DNA of 64,000 nt from Lingula anatina. Its lineage: Eukaryota > Brachiopoda > Lingulata > Lingulida > Lingulidae. Below, one piece after another: positions 1 to 12,500 of this stretch (position 1 is the stretch's first letter; every line of letters starts with the position of its first letter). The stretch lies in contig NW_019773737.1 of NCBI RefSeq assembly GCF_001039355.2, positions 62,001 to 126,000 of the forward strand, read 5' to 3'. The notes below the pieces were generated by a model. That model searched no databases and was not told the DNA's origin. It was given only the letters and a program-made list of their open reading frames with translations. The translations under genes were made by a program, and so were the position numbers.

Positions 1-737
1 AAAGAGAAGCATCCCTGATGGTAGACTTTGACCATCCAAACATAGTAAGATTAATTGGAGTGTGTGCAATAGGCCAGCCTATGTGTTTACTGTTTGAATA
101 TATGGCAAGAGGGGACCTGAATGACTTTTTACGCACGTGTAGTCCGGATCATTTCATTGTTAGGCGAAGGAGCAACGAAGCTATGACAAATGATGTTCCC
201 AAGTTAGACCATATACAACAGCTTGAGATTGCTAAACAGATAGCAGCTGGAATGGTGTACTTATCTGAGAGGAACTTTGTTCACAGAGACTTGGCCACAA
301 GAAACTGCCTTGTGGGGAATGAAATGGTTGTGAAAATAGCAGATTTTGGATTAGCAAGGCAGATTGATTCTGTAATAGATTTCTATAAAGGTGACGAGAG
401 TGATGCAATACCAATTCGTTGGATGCCACTGGAGACTATATTGTACAATCAGTTTTCACTAAGATCAGATATCTGGTCCTTTGGAGTGGTGCTCTGGGAA
501 ATTTTCTCATTCGCATTACAGCCATATTATGGTATGACACATGAAGAAGTGGTGCAGTATGTAAAAGCAGGGAAAATCTTGTCATGTCCTGACAACACAC
601 CTGCAGAGGTATATGAGATTATGAAGATGTGCTGGAGCAAGAAACCCGATGTCCGACCTTTGTTTCCAAGTCTCTTTAGGTCCATTTGCATTCTGCAGAA
701 CAATCTAAGCAACATGAAAAAAGTTGACAGGTTATGA
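1..737 (+). CDS. MUSK: MuSK-like receptor tyrosine kinase, 3' end (partial)
   Basis: This is the C-terminal part of a receptor tyrosine kinase domain, open at the left edge; the first full codon is at position 3 (R-E-A-S-L-M). Visible kinase motifs are the hinge MCLLFEYM, the catalytic loop HRDLATRN at about 285-308, the DFGLAR activation-loop start at about 343-360, the P+1 segment IPIRWMPLE, and the C-lobe [12 protein letters not shown]. The HRDLA-x-RN form is typical of tyrosine kinases. [14 protein letters not shown] and ILSCPDNTP closely match the MuSK family, and ROR/Trk kinases are the nearest alternatives. The protein ends 14 codons after the last kinase helix, with no C-terminal extension. 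No intron is seen, so this is the last coding exon or part of it. Extracellular, membrane and N-lobe parts lie outside the window. In vertebrates MuSK organises the neuromuscular synapse; the role here is inferred only from homology. Confidence 0.88.
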   Translation, partial: REASLMVDFDHPNIVRLIGVCAIGQPMCLLFEYMARGDLNDFLRTCSPDHFIVRRRSNEAMTNDVPKLDHIQQLEIAKQIAAGMVYLSERNFVHRDLATRNCLVGNEMVVKIADFGLARQIDSVIDFYKGDESDAIPIRWMPLETILYNQFSLRSDIWSFGVVLWEIFSFALQPYYGMTHEEVVQYVKAGKILSCPDNTPAEVYEIMKMCWSKKPDVRPLFPSLFRSICILQNNLSNMKKVDRL

Positions 738-1664
738 CAACAGACGTGTGGCCATCTACCCTGAGTATAGTAAGGATAGTCATTCATCATGCAATTGCCA
801 AACATAAGAGATTGGTGGTAAATATTCTGCAGTGTACCTTAAGCTTTGCTGCAATACAGACATTCCACCACTTGAAGGGACCTACATATTAACATATTGT
901 TTGGCTGCTGTGAAAGAGTGGCCACACCCTGGAAAAGAGTTCATAATGGCTTGTTTCACCTGTATCACGTAATTGTATGTGTGTGGAAGATGTAAGAATT
1001 GCATGTTTAGATTGTTTGGTTTTGAAAACATATCGACAGCATATCATCAAAGACTGCTTTAAAGACAGCATAAATTTCTCAATTTTTCACTTTTTTGTAA
1101 AAAAAAATCTTGAGCATGAAAAAATGTCTATTTGTCTGTATATATGTTTGTAATTTTTTTCTGCAGCAAAATGTAAAATTTTGACTGCTGTCCCTAATCA
1201 TGTTTTCAAATTTTTTCTTTGTACATATTCATTGTTTGATAGCAAATCATTTTTGATAATTTTACAAATGCATTACCACCATTTTTATGAATATTTTAAA
1301 TCAGAATCTCATGAAGTTCCATGCATCAATCTGAATTATTTGCTGTTTAGGCTGTTTGTTCACTATAACCATATTGACCATGAGCTGTTTGTCCAATTAT
1401 AATGGTGTCATACTTGTTACCACAATCAGTCATATCATATGTTTTTCATGTTTTTATAAAGTTGATATTTGTGTATTTATCTCATACACCCACAAATATG
1501 ACATTTAGTTGTCTTCCATAACAGACAAATTACACACCTCCCATAACCATAATATCATCTTGAATGTCATGTCAGAATCAATGAATAATAACTTAATATT
1601 TAATATGTTAGTCCTAAGCCCTTTGATATTTTTGTCAGGTCTTCCATAATAGTAACTGATGTTT

Positions 1665-2451
1665 TTTAAGATGATCATCCCAGTGCCATTTTTGCTATCA
1701 AAATATGCCAAAAAAATGCATTATGGTTATATGACACGTGTAACTTATCTTGGTGAAAGTAGTCTCGCTTGATAGGATTGTTTGACCTGACCTTTGCATT
1801 CCCAACCATGAAAATATACCTCAAGAATTTGACAATCATATGTAGATAGCCACAACCTGCTAACTGCTCATAATGGAAGGTGTGGCAAGTTTTGTAATAA
1901 CAATGTCAACATGCCAACAAGAAAACTTACATATGGATATTTTGAATGTAGTACAACTTGGTTGTTTTCAAAGACCAACTCAGAGACTGTTATATGTATT
2001 TATGTAATTCAGAGCCCATACTAGGAAAGTTAACTGTGGTGTGGCATTTACAGTTTAGCTCTATTTGACAACTTTTATATAGCCATGTACATAGAAATAC
2101 GTGATATTCAGGTTTTAATATAATGTAAAAGTTAAAACATTAAAGTTCCACATAACTAAATATTATGTTGTACATGTTTTGGGGTTAACCTTATCAGTTT
2201 GAAAGTATTTTGGACAACTTTATAAGTTGTTACTTAAAACCATATATGAAATGGCAAAAAAATATTGAGTTTGAATAGCCACATGTTCTTTGTTGTAAAA
2301 TGCTTAATTTGGTTTCAAGTACAGTACATGAAAGATTTGTGATAAAGCTGTGTGGGGAATTACTTGGAACCAGGCCCTGATCTCCAACTTACCATTTTCA
2401 AAAATCAAATTTAATTTCTGTAAATACTCCTTGTTAATCATTATCATTTTT
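1665..2451. repeat. Direct repeat of ~790 bp, copy A
   Basis: This block is nearly identical to 3161-3953 in the same orientation, with scattered single-base differences and one 6-bp insertion in copy B (extra bases before TGTACATG near 3665). Both copies start at TTTAAGATGATCATCC and end at TTATCATTTTT. The near identity means a recent duplication or two alleles of one locus. No coding potential beyond chance was seen. Confidence 0.95.
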
Positions 2452-2479
2452 ATGTACAGACACAGATGTGTCTGTACAT
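2452..2479. repeat. 28-bp perfect palindrome at the edge of copy A
   Basis: Thirteen-base arms (ATGTACAGACACA and its exact reverse complement) flank a 2-base centre (GA). The palindrome begins at the first base where copy A diverges from copy B, so it may mark the end of an inserted element. It is followed by runs of GTCGCC at about 2496-2530. Confidence 0.85.
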
Positions 2480-2618
2480 ATTGCCATCACCTGCGTCTGT
2501 CGTCGCCGTCGCCGTCGCCGTCGCCGATCATGTCGCCGTGCACTTTCAGCGTTAACACCATAAGTGGAAGACAATTTTACTTTTTGGCTTTATATTTACA
2601 TAGCTGATGAATATTCAT

Positions 2619-2698
2619 AAAACGCAGGTCAAGTTCGAAAATCAGCATGATCGGGCCATTATTGTAGAATTTATGCTGTTTTTTCACTTTTCAGCATA
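2619..2698 (+). repeat. Short dispersed repeat (~80 bp), first copy
   Basis: The segment starting AAAACGCAGGTCAAGTTCGA recurs 159 bp downstream at 2778-2858 with a handful of substitutions. Both copies share the order CAAGTTCGAAAATC, CATGATCGG, CCATTATT, TTATGCTGTTT. It is probably part of an older repetitive element. Confidence 0.8.
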
Positions 2699-2777
2699 TA
2701 TGCAACACTGTTAACACATTTCAAGGAAAACCCATAGGCCTGTTGTCATGAAGCTCACAGGAGTAATCAATCTTACT

Positions 2778-2858
2778 AAAACGCAGATCAAGTTCGAAAA
2801 TCGGCATGATCGGACCATTATTTTATAAGTTATGCTGTTTCTTCACATTTCCTCAGAT
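2778..2858 (+). repeat. Short dispersed repeat (~80 bp), second copy
   Basis: This is the partner of 2619-2698, in direct orientation and diverged by substitutions and small length changes. Confidence 0.8.
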
Positions 2859-3160
2859 TCAATTCTTAGGCATGTTAACAGTCTCATTATTGAACTAATA
2901 AGATACGTAAAAGTGTTTGTTTGACATTTCCTGCATCTTTACAACATTGTTAGTTGATTTTGTAAAAATGATGGTAAACTTGTTATCGTGTATTGTGTAA
3001 TAAAGTTTCAAAAATGGAAATAAACTCATATTATTGCAGTTTGTAAGATTCAATCATTCACTATGTTCAGAAACTCAGAATGGAGGAAATTGGACATTTG
3101 ACACTGTTCTATTGATATTTNCTGTTCTTTGTCTGTACATTTGACAGCTTTGCTGCCTTG

Positions 3161-3953
3161 TTTAAGATGATCATCCCAGTGCCATTTTTGCTATCAAAAT
3201 ATGCCAAAAAAATGCATTATGGTTATATGACACATGTAACTTATCTTGGTGAAAGTTGTCTCACTTGATAGGATTGTTTGACCTGACCTTTGCATTCCCA
3301 ACCATGAAAATATACCTCAAGAATTTGACAATCATATGTAGATAGCCACAACCTGCTAACTGCTCATAATGGAAGGTGTGGCAAGTTTTGTAATAACAAT
3401 GTCAACATGCCAACATGAAAACTTACATATGGATATTTTGAATGTAGTACAACTTGGTTGTTTTCAAAGACCAACTCAGAGACTGTTATATGTATTTATG
3501 TAATTCAGAGCCCATACTAGGAAAGTTAACTGTGGTGTGGCATTTACAGTTTAGCACTATTTGACAACTTTTATATAGCCATGTACATAGAAATACGTGA
3601 TATTCAGGTTTTAATATAATGTAAAAGTTAAAACATTAAAGTTCCACATAACTAAATATTATGTTACTGTTGTACATGTTTTGGGGTTAACCTTATCAGT
3701 TTGAAAGTATTTTGGACAACTTTATAAGTTGTTACTTAAAGCCATATATGAAATGGCAAAAAAATATTCAGTTTGAATAGCCACATGTTCTTTGTTGTAA
3801 AATGCTTAATTTGGTTTCAAGTACAGTACATGAAAGATTTGTGATAAAGCTGTGTGGGGAATTACTTGGAACCAGGCCCTGATCTCCAACTTACCATTTT
3901 CAAAAATCAAATTTAATTTCTGTAAATACTCCTTGTTCATCATTATCATTTTT
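3161..3953. repeat. Direct repeat of ~790 bp, copy B
   Basis: This is the second copy of the block at 1665-2451. It starts 40 bp after the single unresolved base at 3121. Its right flank differs from that of copy A, whose flank begins with a palindrome. Confidence 0.95.
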
Positions 3954-4993
3954 TACATATTTGTTTGTTTTGCCAGTCTTTGTTCTTTGTTTGTGTTAGT
4001 TTATCAAGTCCCTTACCCATTGTTTGTTTGTCTTGTTAGATTTTGAAGTCCCATATGTGATCTGCAACCCATTATACATTGCATTATAGAGCTATTTCTA
4101 CTTAACCATTTCAATAAAAAGATATCATAAAAGTGGTACCTCTCGTTTATTTTTCTCATAACTTGGATATAACCTTAAAATGCATGCCCTTCGAGTTTCC
4201 ATGGCATCAGGGTAGTTTTGATAATGTAAAGGCAAACTACCATAAAGTTCTATTTTCATACCTTTTCAAATGGATCAGTTCTTTCTGACACAATTATTCA
4301 CTTAAAGGTATTCTATAAGTATCTGAAAAAGTTCCAAAGACCTCGCTTGTTTATATATCCTGCAAAGCTACTTGTCATTCCAAATTCAGATCTTAAAAAC
4401 AATAAAACCCCTCTTACAGAAGTATCTGGTTACAATACTTCCTAAAATGTTTAGGCAGGCATGAGAGTATTGATGTCTGGCCAAACATTCAAATTGTGGC
4501 CTAAAACATGAACCCAAGTGCAGGGATGGATAGAGATTTGATTTGGGAGCAGGAGAAAATTACTTTTTTGCCAGGAAAATTTGATTTGGCTCAAAAATCC
4601 CAGATAGCCTTCGGGGACCTGTAAGGAGTGTCTCTTGTTTACTATTGACGATAACCTGATTCTATGTAGTTTCTACATACAGGTAGCATGACTATTATGA
4701 CCACTGACAGTTGTGTGTATTGAGATTTTTACACATGGCCAAGTCCACACAAGATCAGTCATCCCTACCACAACAATATGGTACTTCTACTGCTGACAAT
4801 TTTTGCAATCTCATTGGTCTTATCTGCCCTGCCCTCTTTCTAAGGCCCCTCTCCACTGCAAGTAATAAGCAATGCCTTTACTGACAGGATGTTTTGGATT
4901 TTTGGAAATATGGATAGAAGTCCTATGTTACATCCAACTCCTTTTGAAGTAGCACTCTACCATTGGCTGACACCAAGCTAAGCTAAGCAGCTA

Positions 4994-6061
4994 TCACCTG
5001 ACTTCCCACATTTGATTGTCTACAATGAGTTGTTCTATAGCTTTTAGTGTGATGATTGAAGTGTCTTTAAGTGCTAAGGAAAGCAGGATTGGTTTGTTTA
5101 TAGGGATCCTCTCTGCAAGTCGCCTGGCAAGGAGATTTAAATGTTCCTAGAAAATTAATAAATCAATACAATTATTCATATGGCATTGCAGTTAGCAAAC
5201 TTTTTCTGTGCATGTATTTTAAAAAAAAAGTAAAGTTAAATTAGATTACAAAAAGTATTTTAAACAGTATTAAAACAACATTTTTGTCTATTTATCACAT
5301 TTATTTTTATTATCTTTTTAGCCTATTATTATATATCAATTTTATTCATTTATTATTATTTTTAGAAGAAGATACTGTGAATAGCATTGGAATTGTGTGT
5401 ACTGATGTATACCTCATCCTTTCCTAGCAGCACTTTGGTTGTGTACACATGGGTGGGACCCTGCTCCATCACCACATCCTTGGAAAGATGGATCTGAAAT
5501 CAACAAACCAGAAATACAATTATAAATATAACTGTTATGTATAATACGACAAAATTATATAATTAAAACAACATATTTCAAACTTTTAATGCTGATTTAC
5601 CACTAGGTTATTTTAATATACATTCTAATTCATAAAAGATAATTAAACAAATAATGTACAGTACATAATCAAGCCACACACCAAAGTGCCGATTTTCTGT
5701 AACTGTGTGATAACAAGAAACAATCTGTTCTGAAAGTCTGTGCATGAAATATCTGTTTGATGCCCATTAATCTTGAATGCAACCTGCAACAGAAGACAAA
5801 CCATTTATATTTACATTTACTATCAAATTATACAGTATGTTAACGTTATCGGTTGTCCTTGAGAGTAACCGTATTCGTTTTCGTGGGTTACTGAGTATAA
5901 AAACACATTGATTGGACTTTTTCATATCCACAAAGACAATTTATTATTATGATATATATTGTTAGATATTTACTGTTTCTTAATTTACGTTAAAAATATG
6001 AAAAATATACCTGTTTTGACGGCCGCAAACTTTGCATGGGCGCAGCCATTTTGAAATTCAT
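4994..6061 (-). CDS. PSMG3: Proteasome assembly chaperone 3 (PSMG3)
   Basis: A four-exon gene was reconstructed on the minus strand: 6061-6011, 5783-5682, 5493-5413 and 5146-4994, all with GT-AG introns in phase 0. The exons sum to 387 nt, a 128-residue protein; the human protein is 122. The order and motifs match PSMG3: SKQVAFKINGHQTDI, LFLVITQLQKIGTL (aligning with LVVVTQFGKMGTL of the human protein), VYTTKVLLGKDE, and the C-terminus ILLSLALKDTS to the end at MWEVR. PSMG3 pairs with PSMG4 to build the 20S proteasome alpha ring in the cytosol. The start chosen is the first ATG of exon 1; an ATG four codons later (AAAATGGCTGCG) is an alternative and resembles a YY1-type promoter element. The gene is head-to-head with the CLIP4-like gene. 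Its exons are short, so single-frame inspection misses it. Confidence 0.9.
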
Positions 6062-6520
6062 AACGAGGCTGAAATGTATTGATATGTGCGACAGGTGTGT
6101 TCCGTTGAAATATAAACGTATTTTCTATATTTGAGTAGTGTAAGTATTATTATGAATTGTCTTTTTATTTGTAAACCAATTTCACGAAACTTAATTAATG
6201 TGCAAAGATGATCTATTCAAGCCTCAGTGATGTTAGTGGCAGTGGTAGGTCCATGTATCTACTAGTACATGTACAGTACTAGTACTGTAAACAGTGTACA
6301 GTTAGTCGATCTACTCTGATGGGCAAAACAACAAAACTAGATCAACTTTAACCTAACGTGTGAGTGTAAGTTATGCGCCAATCTTTTTCAAACTCAACGG
6401 TTTTGCTGAGCATTACGTGTCTTCCGTGTTTGAAAATGCTAGGTCCTAAACTCTTATGAGTAGCATTACCATATGAGTGAACCTGATTCTTAAATATTTC
6501 TTTCTTTTTGTTTTCTAGAG
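6062..6520. promoter_or_regulatory. Shared upstream region of PSMG3 and the CLIP4-like gene
   Basis: These 459 bp separate two divergently transcribed genes and should hold both promoters. The CLIP4 coding exon is preceded directly by a pyrimidine tract and AG (6518), so its 5'UTR must include at least one upstream noncoding exon in this interval. No clear TATA box or defined site was recognised. Confidence 0.5.
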
Positions 6521-9500
6521 ATGGCCCTTGAAGACGAAGACCAGCACAGTGATAATGGTGCTGATACTGACAACGACAATAACAATGATTTCTGCATTTC
6601 ACCACGGGAAAAGCCAATGATCCATCCTGCTGTGGAGCCCCCACTCTGTGAGGCATGCCAGAAGCAGGAAATGGTATTCTTTGACCCCAGTTGTCCAGGG
6701 TGCCTGGATGTGGTGATGAACCCAGCAACAACTATAGCAGAGATATTTGCTATTCTCAGACAATGGACTCCGCAAACACAACAGAATGTGGAGTTGTTTA
6801 TCAAAGAGGTGCAGTATAATACTAGAACACTATACCTACATTTGTATGCATTCTTGTACATGATATGATTATTAAAATGTACCTACTTTTTTGAAGTGCA
6901 TAATCCACTCTATTTTATGATGGTTGACTGCTTTGCAATGGTATCAAAAGTGTCAAGTTGTTTCAACAAGTAGGGTTTGACTTACTAGTACACATCAAAA
7001 AAGGTGTAAAGAAAGGACATCTAAGCATAACCATATACACTGTATGGTGCTCTGTATAGTAGCTAGAACTTACTTTTAAACAGACAAATAAAGTTGGTAA
7101 CATTGTATTATGTTCAGAGTGTCAATTTTTTCTAATTTTCTTAATAAAAAAGTATGATTATTGTATGAACTGGATGCAAATTCCTTGTACATACAGACCT
7201 ACATGTATTTCTGTGTATGTAGCATGCATGTACAGTATAAATGTACAAAACATATATGTAAATGAGCAGATATTTTATAAGCAAAATGTTAAAAGAATAC
7301 CATCAAGATTTGCATATACATAAATCTGTATAGAAACTGACATGTATTACAATGGATATCAATATTTCTAGTTACAAATGGAGAAATAAGAAATCAGCTG
7401 GTGATATCTTGAATTATGGATGCTGTGAGTCACTTCAAGGTGTTGGTTTGGTTCTCACAACCTCGATCCATAGAATTTCTTTAAGATTTAGGCATAATAC
7501 GTATGGAATTCTTTGATAATGACAGATAGTATGCATGTATTTCAGTTTGTAAGATTATGCTTCACTACAGAGATACAGTGTAACTGAATTATTATTATTA
7601 TTATTTGTCTGTATAAAATAAACCTTAAATAATGTAAAAAAAATTTTTTTTCCAGATTATAAAAAGGGGAGCCAACATTAATGACCATGATGGCTTGACT
7701 GATATGACCCTGCTTCATTATGCTGCCAAGTCAGGGACAAGTGGCATAGGGGACGTCAAGGTAGCCTGCAGTGTGGTCAACTACCTGCTGGACAAAGGGG
7801 CAGATACAAACATTAGATGTCGCTGGACAGCTATGACAGCTTTACACTATGCAGTCTACTTTGATGTGGCACCTGTAGTGAAAATATTACTGGAGGCATC
7901 AAAGGCTTTGGGTAATGTGTGTGTGTGTGTGTGTATGTGTGCGTGTTTTTTTTTTTTTTTCTCCAAGCATGGATTACCGATACTTGCAGTCTTGTGTTTG
8001 CTTAACTCAGACATATTCACCTAAAACAGTCCAAAATAAAGAGACATCACCATAAAAGTAAGTTGGCTCTGTACCAGAAAATGCATTTTATTATAGTGAA
8101 TAAAAACAATAAATCTTTGTAAACTAAATAAGATGTTAGAATAAATGTGGTGTTTGAAATTTTAAAGTCATTACCGTACATATTCCAGATGTGGACAACC
8201 TTTGTGCAGAGTTTGAGCAGGGCACACCTCTGCACATTGCGGCCACCAACCTGTCCCTGGACTCTGCTGGTGTTCTCCTGGAGCATGGAGCCAATCCTCA
8301 GGCTAAGGACAGTCTGGGGAGGACAGCCATTGGTAGGGACACCTGAGGGCAACCTTGTTCTGTAGCAATATGTGCACCTAGTTTTCAAGGAAAATATTTG
8401 TTGGTAAACCATCAAAGAATCTTGTTAGCTGTGTTGTGCACTCAGAGTTACAATGGAATATTAGAGTGCAAATTACTCTGTTTGTCTATTTTTGAAGAAA
8501 CTTGAACTTTGTTACACCCACTTTTTTACCTAATCTTTAAACTGCTGTTTAGAGTTCATTACAATCAATCACTGAAAGTTGAAAATTAGAGTGAAAATAC
8601 TGGTGAGGACCATTATGCAGTGTATCCCCCCAAAATTACACATCTTTTTAACTCTCTCAAAGTAAATTGGCAGGAATATGTATTAATAAAAGTTTTGATT
8701 AAGAAAAATATATTTCAGTATATTACAGTGGGAGAAATAGTTTGAAATTGCCCATAATCTGACCATTTTTCCTCGTGCAAGTATCAAAAAGTTAATTGCA
8801 AAGTTTTTTTTTTTGCTAAAAATTATCATATCTATGTAACATCCCAACTTAAACTATATAACTGTATGTCTAGATTGTATCCCTGAACTGAGCTCTCTGG
8901 ATGGCAACCAAGAGTTAGGGAAGAAAGCACTGAAGCTAAGGAAGATGTTGATGGAGGCAGAGCCCACATTACCCAAACTACCACCTCCAAACTATGACAG
9001 CATACAGAGCAAAGTTACTTTGCAAGCAATGGGATTGAAGATTGGGGATAAGATTGTAGTAGGAGGAGTCAAGGTGAGATAGACAATAGGTGGCACTGCA
9101 GTCCTGTTGTGATTTAAGATGGGACAAGTTAGTGGTGTATTTTTTAATATTTCATGATTTATTATTCATCATAAATTACCTCTAGGCACCAGTCAAGTAG
9201 GATATGCCACTTGGGTTTTGACTGGAATTTCAGTAAAAAGTTCAAACTAGCTATCTCAGATACAGTGGTCTACAGAGTCCACCACTTGTATATTGTCCAG
9301 TTTTTATATACAAATACAGTAAATCCTTTACAGATTTCCATCATCTATATTTGTGGTGTGGGAATGGAAACTGAACCTTTTGCACCGTAGCCACAGTAAC
9401 TGGGAAGCAGTGTTGTCACTTACTTTAAATCCACCAAGATTATTTATTGTCTTAAAATGCAGGCCAAGTTCCTTATATCTTTTCAATTTTTGTTTTTTGC

Positions 9501-12500
9501 CTGATGATTTCAGACTGGCTTCCTAAGATACTGCGGTCCAGCAGAGTTTGCCACAGGGATTTGGGCTGGTATTGAGTTAGAGGAGGCAGAGGGAAAGAAT
9601 GATGGAAGTGTAGGAGGAATCTCATATTTCAAGTGTTCACCTAAGCATGGTAAATATTTCTGTTAGATATTTTTGGATAATTACTCCTATTGCAGTATGT
9701 ATGTATTTTTGGTTGGAAGTTTATTTGGTACTTTAATCTAGCTGAGAAAAAACTGGATGGTTATACAAGATTGAAAATTCTATTATTTTTTTTACTAGGT
9801 ATATTTGCACCAATTTCAAAAATCTCAAAACCAGGAGTTACCACTCCAAGAAGTGGTCGCCTTACACCAGGCAAGAAAAATATCAACTATGGTACTCCAG
9901 ATCTGTCAAGGGTAACATCTAAGATTGATACAGGTAATTATGAACTATATAAACCAGACTTATCATAAGATACTGTTGATAAATATCTCGTGTAATGTAG
10001 GTTAAGTTTGTTTACTCATGCATACATACATACATACATACATACATACATACATACATACATACATACATACATACATACATACATACATACATACATA
10101 CATACATACATACATACATACATACATACATTGATGCACGTACACATTATGAATTTCCAACTCTTACAAATTGTCTTGTGTTACTGTTACAGCTGACTTT
10201 GACCCAGGTAAGTCTGACATGACGGGTAACAGTTGATGTTGGGCACACTGCAGAAGCTGGTTCACAATGCTTTGATGTATCTATTATGTGCATCATTCCT
10301 AGACACGGTCTTATTAACATTACAAATTGACTAAGCTCTTATTATAATGTATTTACAGGCTTAAAGACCAAGTCCAGATCTGGAACACCATCAGAAGGAG
10401 GTGAAGCAGAGTTAGATGACAGGGTGATAGTGGCAGGACAGAGAAAGGGCACTGTCAGATATGTTGGAGAAACCAAGTTTGCACCAGGTAAATGTATATA
10501 ATTTTCCTTGGCAATGTACCTCAACAAGTAAACACCAAGAAGCAGTTGGTTTGTACCTTGCAGAAGAGTTACATACTTGCCTTTGGTAGTTGTATTCAAT
10601 CTCTTCTTTGTGAAGTTAGAAATTTGTTGTTGAATGCAAATTATTTATATTCTGAGACTCATGTTTCCACAGGAACACTTATTAACCTCAGCTTTTGCTT
10701 ACACTAACATTTATCTGAACTATATCTTTATGTAATGAGTGGATTTTTTCATTTTTTTACATCTACTGTTAAACTTCAGTATACTGAAAGAAGACTTGAC
10801 ATTTCATTTTCATTTCTATGTTTTGATATTTTCAATCTTTTGTGATTATTTTGTGGGCAATGTAGCAATTTTACATGCATTGACTCATTTGTAGTGTGGT
10901 ATGCAGTAGATATAGATATAGGTGAACCAAATGAAAGTAAACGAACAGAACCAAAAGGTAATTTTATGTGTCTGTACATTGGAGTAGAGATACCAATTGT
11001 GCCTCACATTGTTCATACATACATAAATATTGTTGGATATAAACTATGTCTTTTTGCATGGGAAGTGATAGAGGAAATGGAAACTGTATACCACATGCAT
11101 TTTGCTTCATAGAATTTTATCACATCAGTTGTGTGCACAGCATGCCTGTTGTACATGGTGGACAGTACCTATGATTATGCCATTCTCCTGATTTTGTTAG
11201 TGTGCATTGCCATGGTCCCTCTGTTGTGGCAGTAGTAAATGTGATGTTCATTGGTTAATATTGTAGCAGGGTGAGAGATTTTCTGCAGGTCATTGCAGAC
11301 TGCATCTGGTGTCAGTGGCTTCTTGTGTTTTCTACTGCACAGATGTTTATAAACCATAAACAGGCTTGCATGTTGGTGTGGATAAAAGTTTGATACTGTG
11401 ATATAGGTGTTACATATGGAATGCAGCATTGTTAACAGATAAAAGTACTTGAAAATTAGCCAGAACTGATTTTCATTCTTATTTTAATTGCTGATGCCCA
11501 TGTATGTACATATGAATGCCATGAGAAACAGATGAACTGACAAGGCATGTCCAGCTATTTAAACCTTTTTTGTATAATAAAGAAACATTTACACATTTGT
11601 GCAGGCCCAGTCCATCACTTGCATGGTCATGTATTTTAGGGACCTGGTATGGAATAGAACTGGACAGGCCAGCAGGGAAGAATGATGGGTCGGTGAATGG
11701 GGACAGATACTTCACTTGCAAGCCAAAGCATGGAGTCTTTGCCCCAAGTAGCAGGGTCCAAAAGTAGGCCATGAACTTTTTTCTGACAAAATAGTAAAAA
11801 AAAAGTCAAACTGCACAATAAGTCATATGCTGTATCAGTAGTGCACTTATAAACAAAGGGCTGAGTTTTTTATACAAAAACCTTTATACAAAATTCAATA
11901 CTTTCCCTTAATGCTCCATGTGAACTGCACCTTTTTCAGTCATTCATTCATTTAGATATATCTAGAGCATTTATTATTATCTTTCTGTAAAAATTATGAA
12001 TCTGCATGTATTATCTGAAATTTATACTTATGTATGTAAATCTGCACTGTTATCATTGGTATCTTTAAGTCATAATGATAATTAATGATAAATTTTGGCA
12101 TCCTTTGATACAAAAAATTCACCCATCCCGAGTTAAAAAAAAAAAGAAATTGGATATGTGAAATGGTTTATGTTTAATTTTTCTATTTCAGAGTTCCAGC
12201 CTACATGGGTTCCACAGAATCACTGGATTCCTTAGGGGGAGCTTTTGCACTGAATGGTGAGCATCTTTCTATATGGTCTGAAAGCATAATTGCTAGTAAC
12301 TTAGAAATACATTTGACAAATAGATAACTGGCTGTAATTTCAAATTAAATGCGTTTAGATGCAATGAAATTTTATTTCTTGGATTGATTAAGTTGTGCTA
12401 TGGATTAAATCTTAAGCATATGGTATTTTGTGTAAGTGATAATAAATGGAAGTTATTTTTCATTATTTCTATTTTGTTATTTTATTTGATTATGTATTTG

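Larger units (their letters stand above)
738..4993. other. MuSK 3'UTR and intergenic DNA
   Basis: No convincing coding region is present. The stretch begins with the MuSK 3'UTR. AATAAA-type hexamers occur near 2999 and 3020 on the plus strand, but the real cleavage site cannot be chosen from sequence. It contains the duplicated blocks at 1665-2451 and 3161-3953, a 28-bp palindrome with a hexamer run at 2452-2530, a pair of ~80-bp repeats, and an N at 3121. From about 3954 to 4993 I see only AT-rich DNA and the probable 3'UTR of PSMG3 on the minus strand. Confidence 0.7.

Noticed and set aside
2350-4046. Two related open frames (MWGITWNQALISNLPFSK...) as a small duplicated gene
   Set aside because: They share sequence only because they lie in the duplicated 790-bp block; their C-termini diverge at the block edge and no family is recognised.
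6348-6861. Minus-strand open frames of about 120 codons over CLIP4 exon 1
   Set aside because: They overlap a well-supported plus-strand exon and show no recognisable domain.
10021-10131. Regular repeat that could be read as a CRISPR-like array or a His/Tyr/Thr-rich coding repeat
   Set aside because: It is a pure CATA microsatellite with no spacers, lying in an intron; its open frame is a by-product of the repeat.
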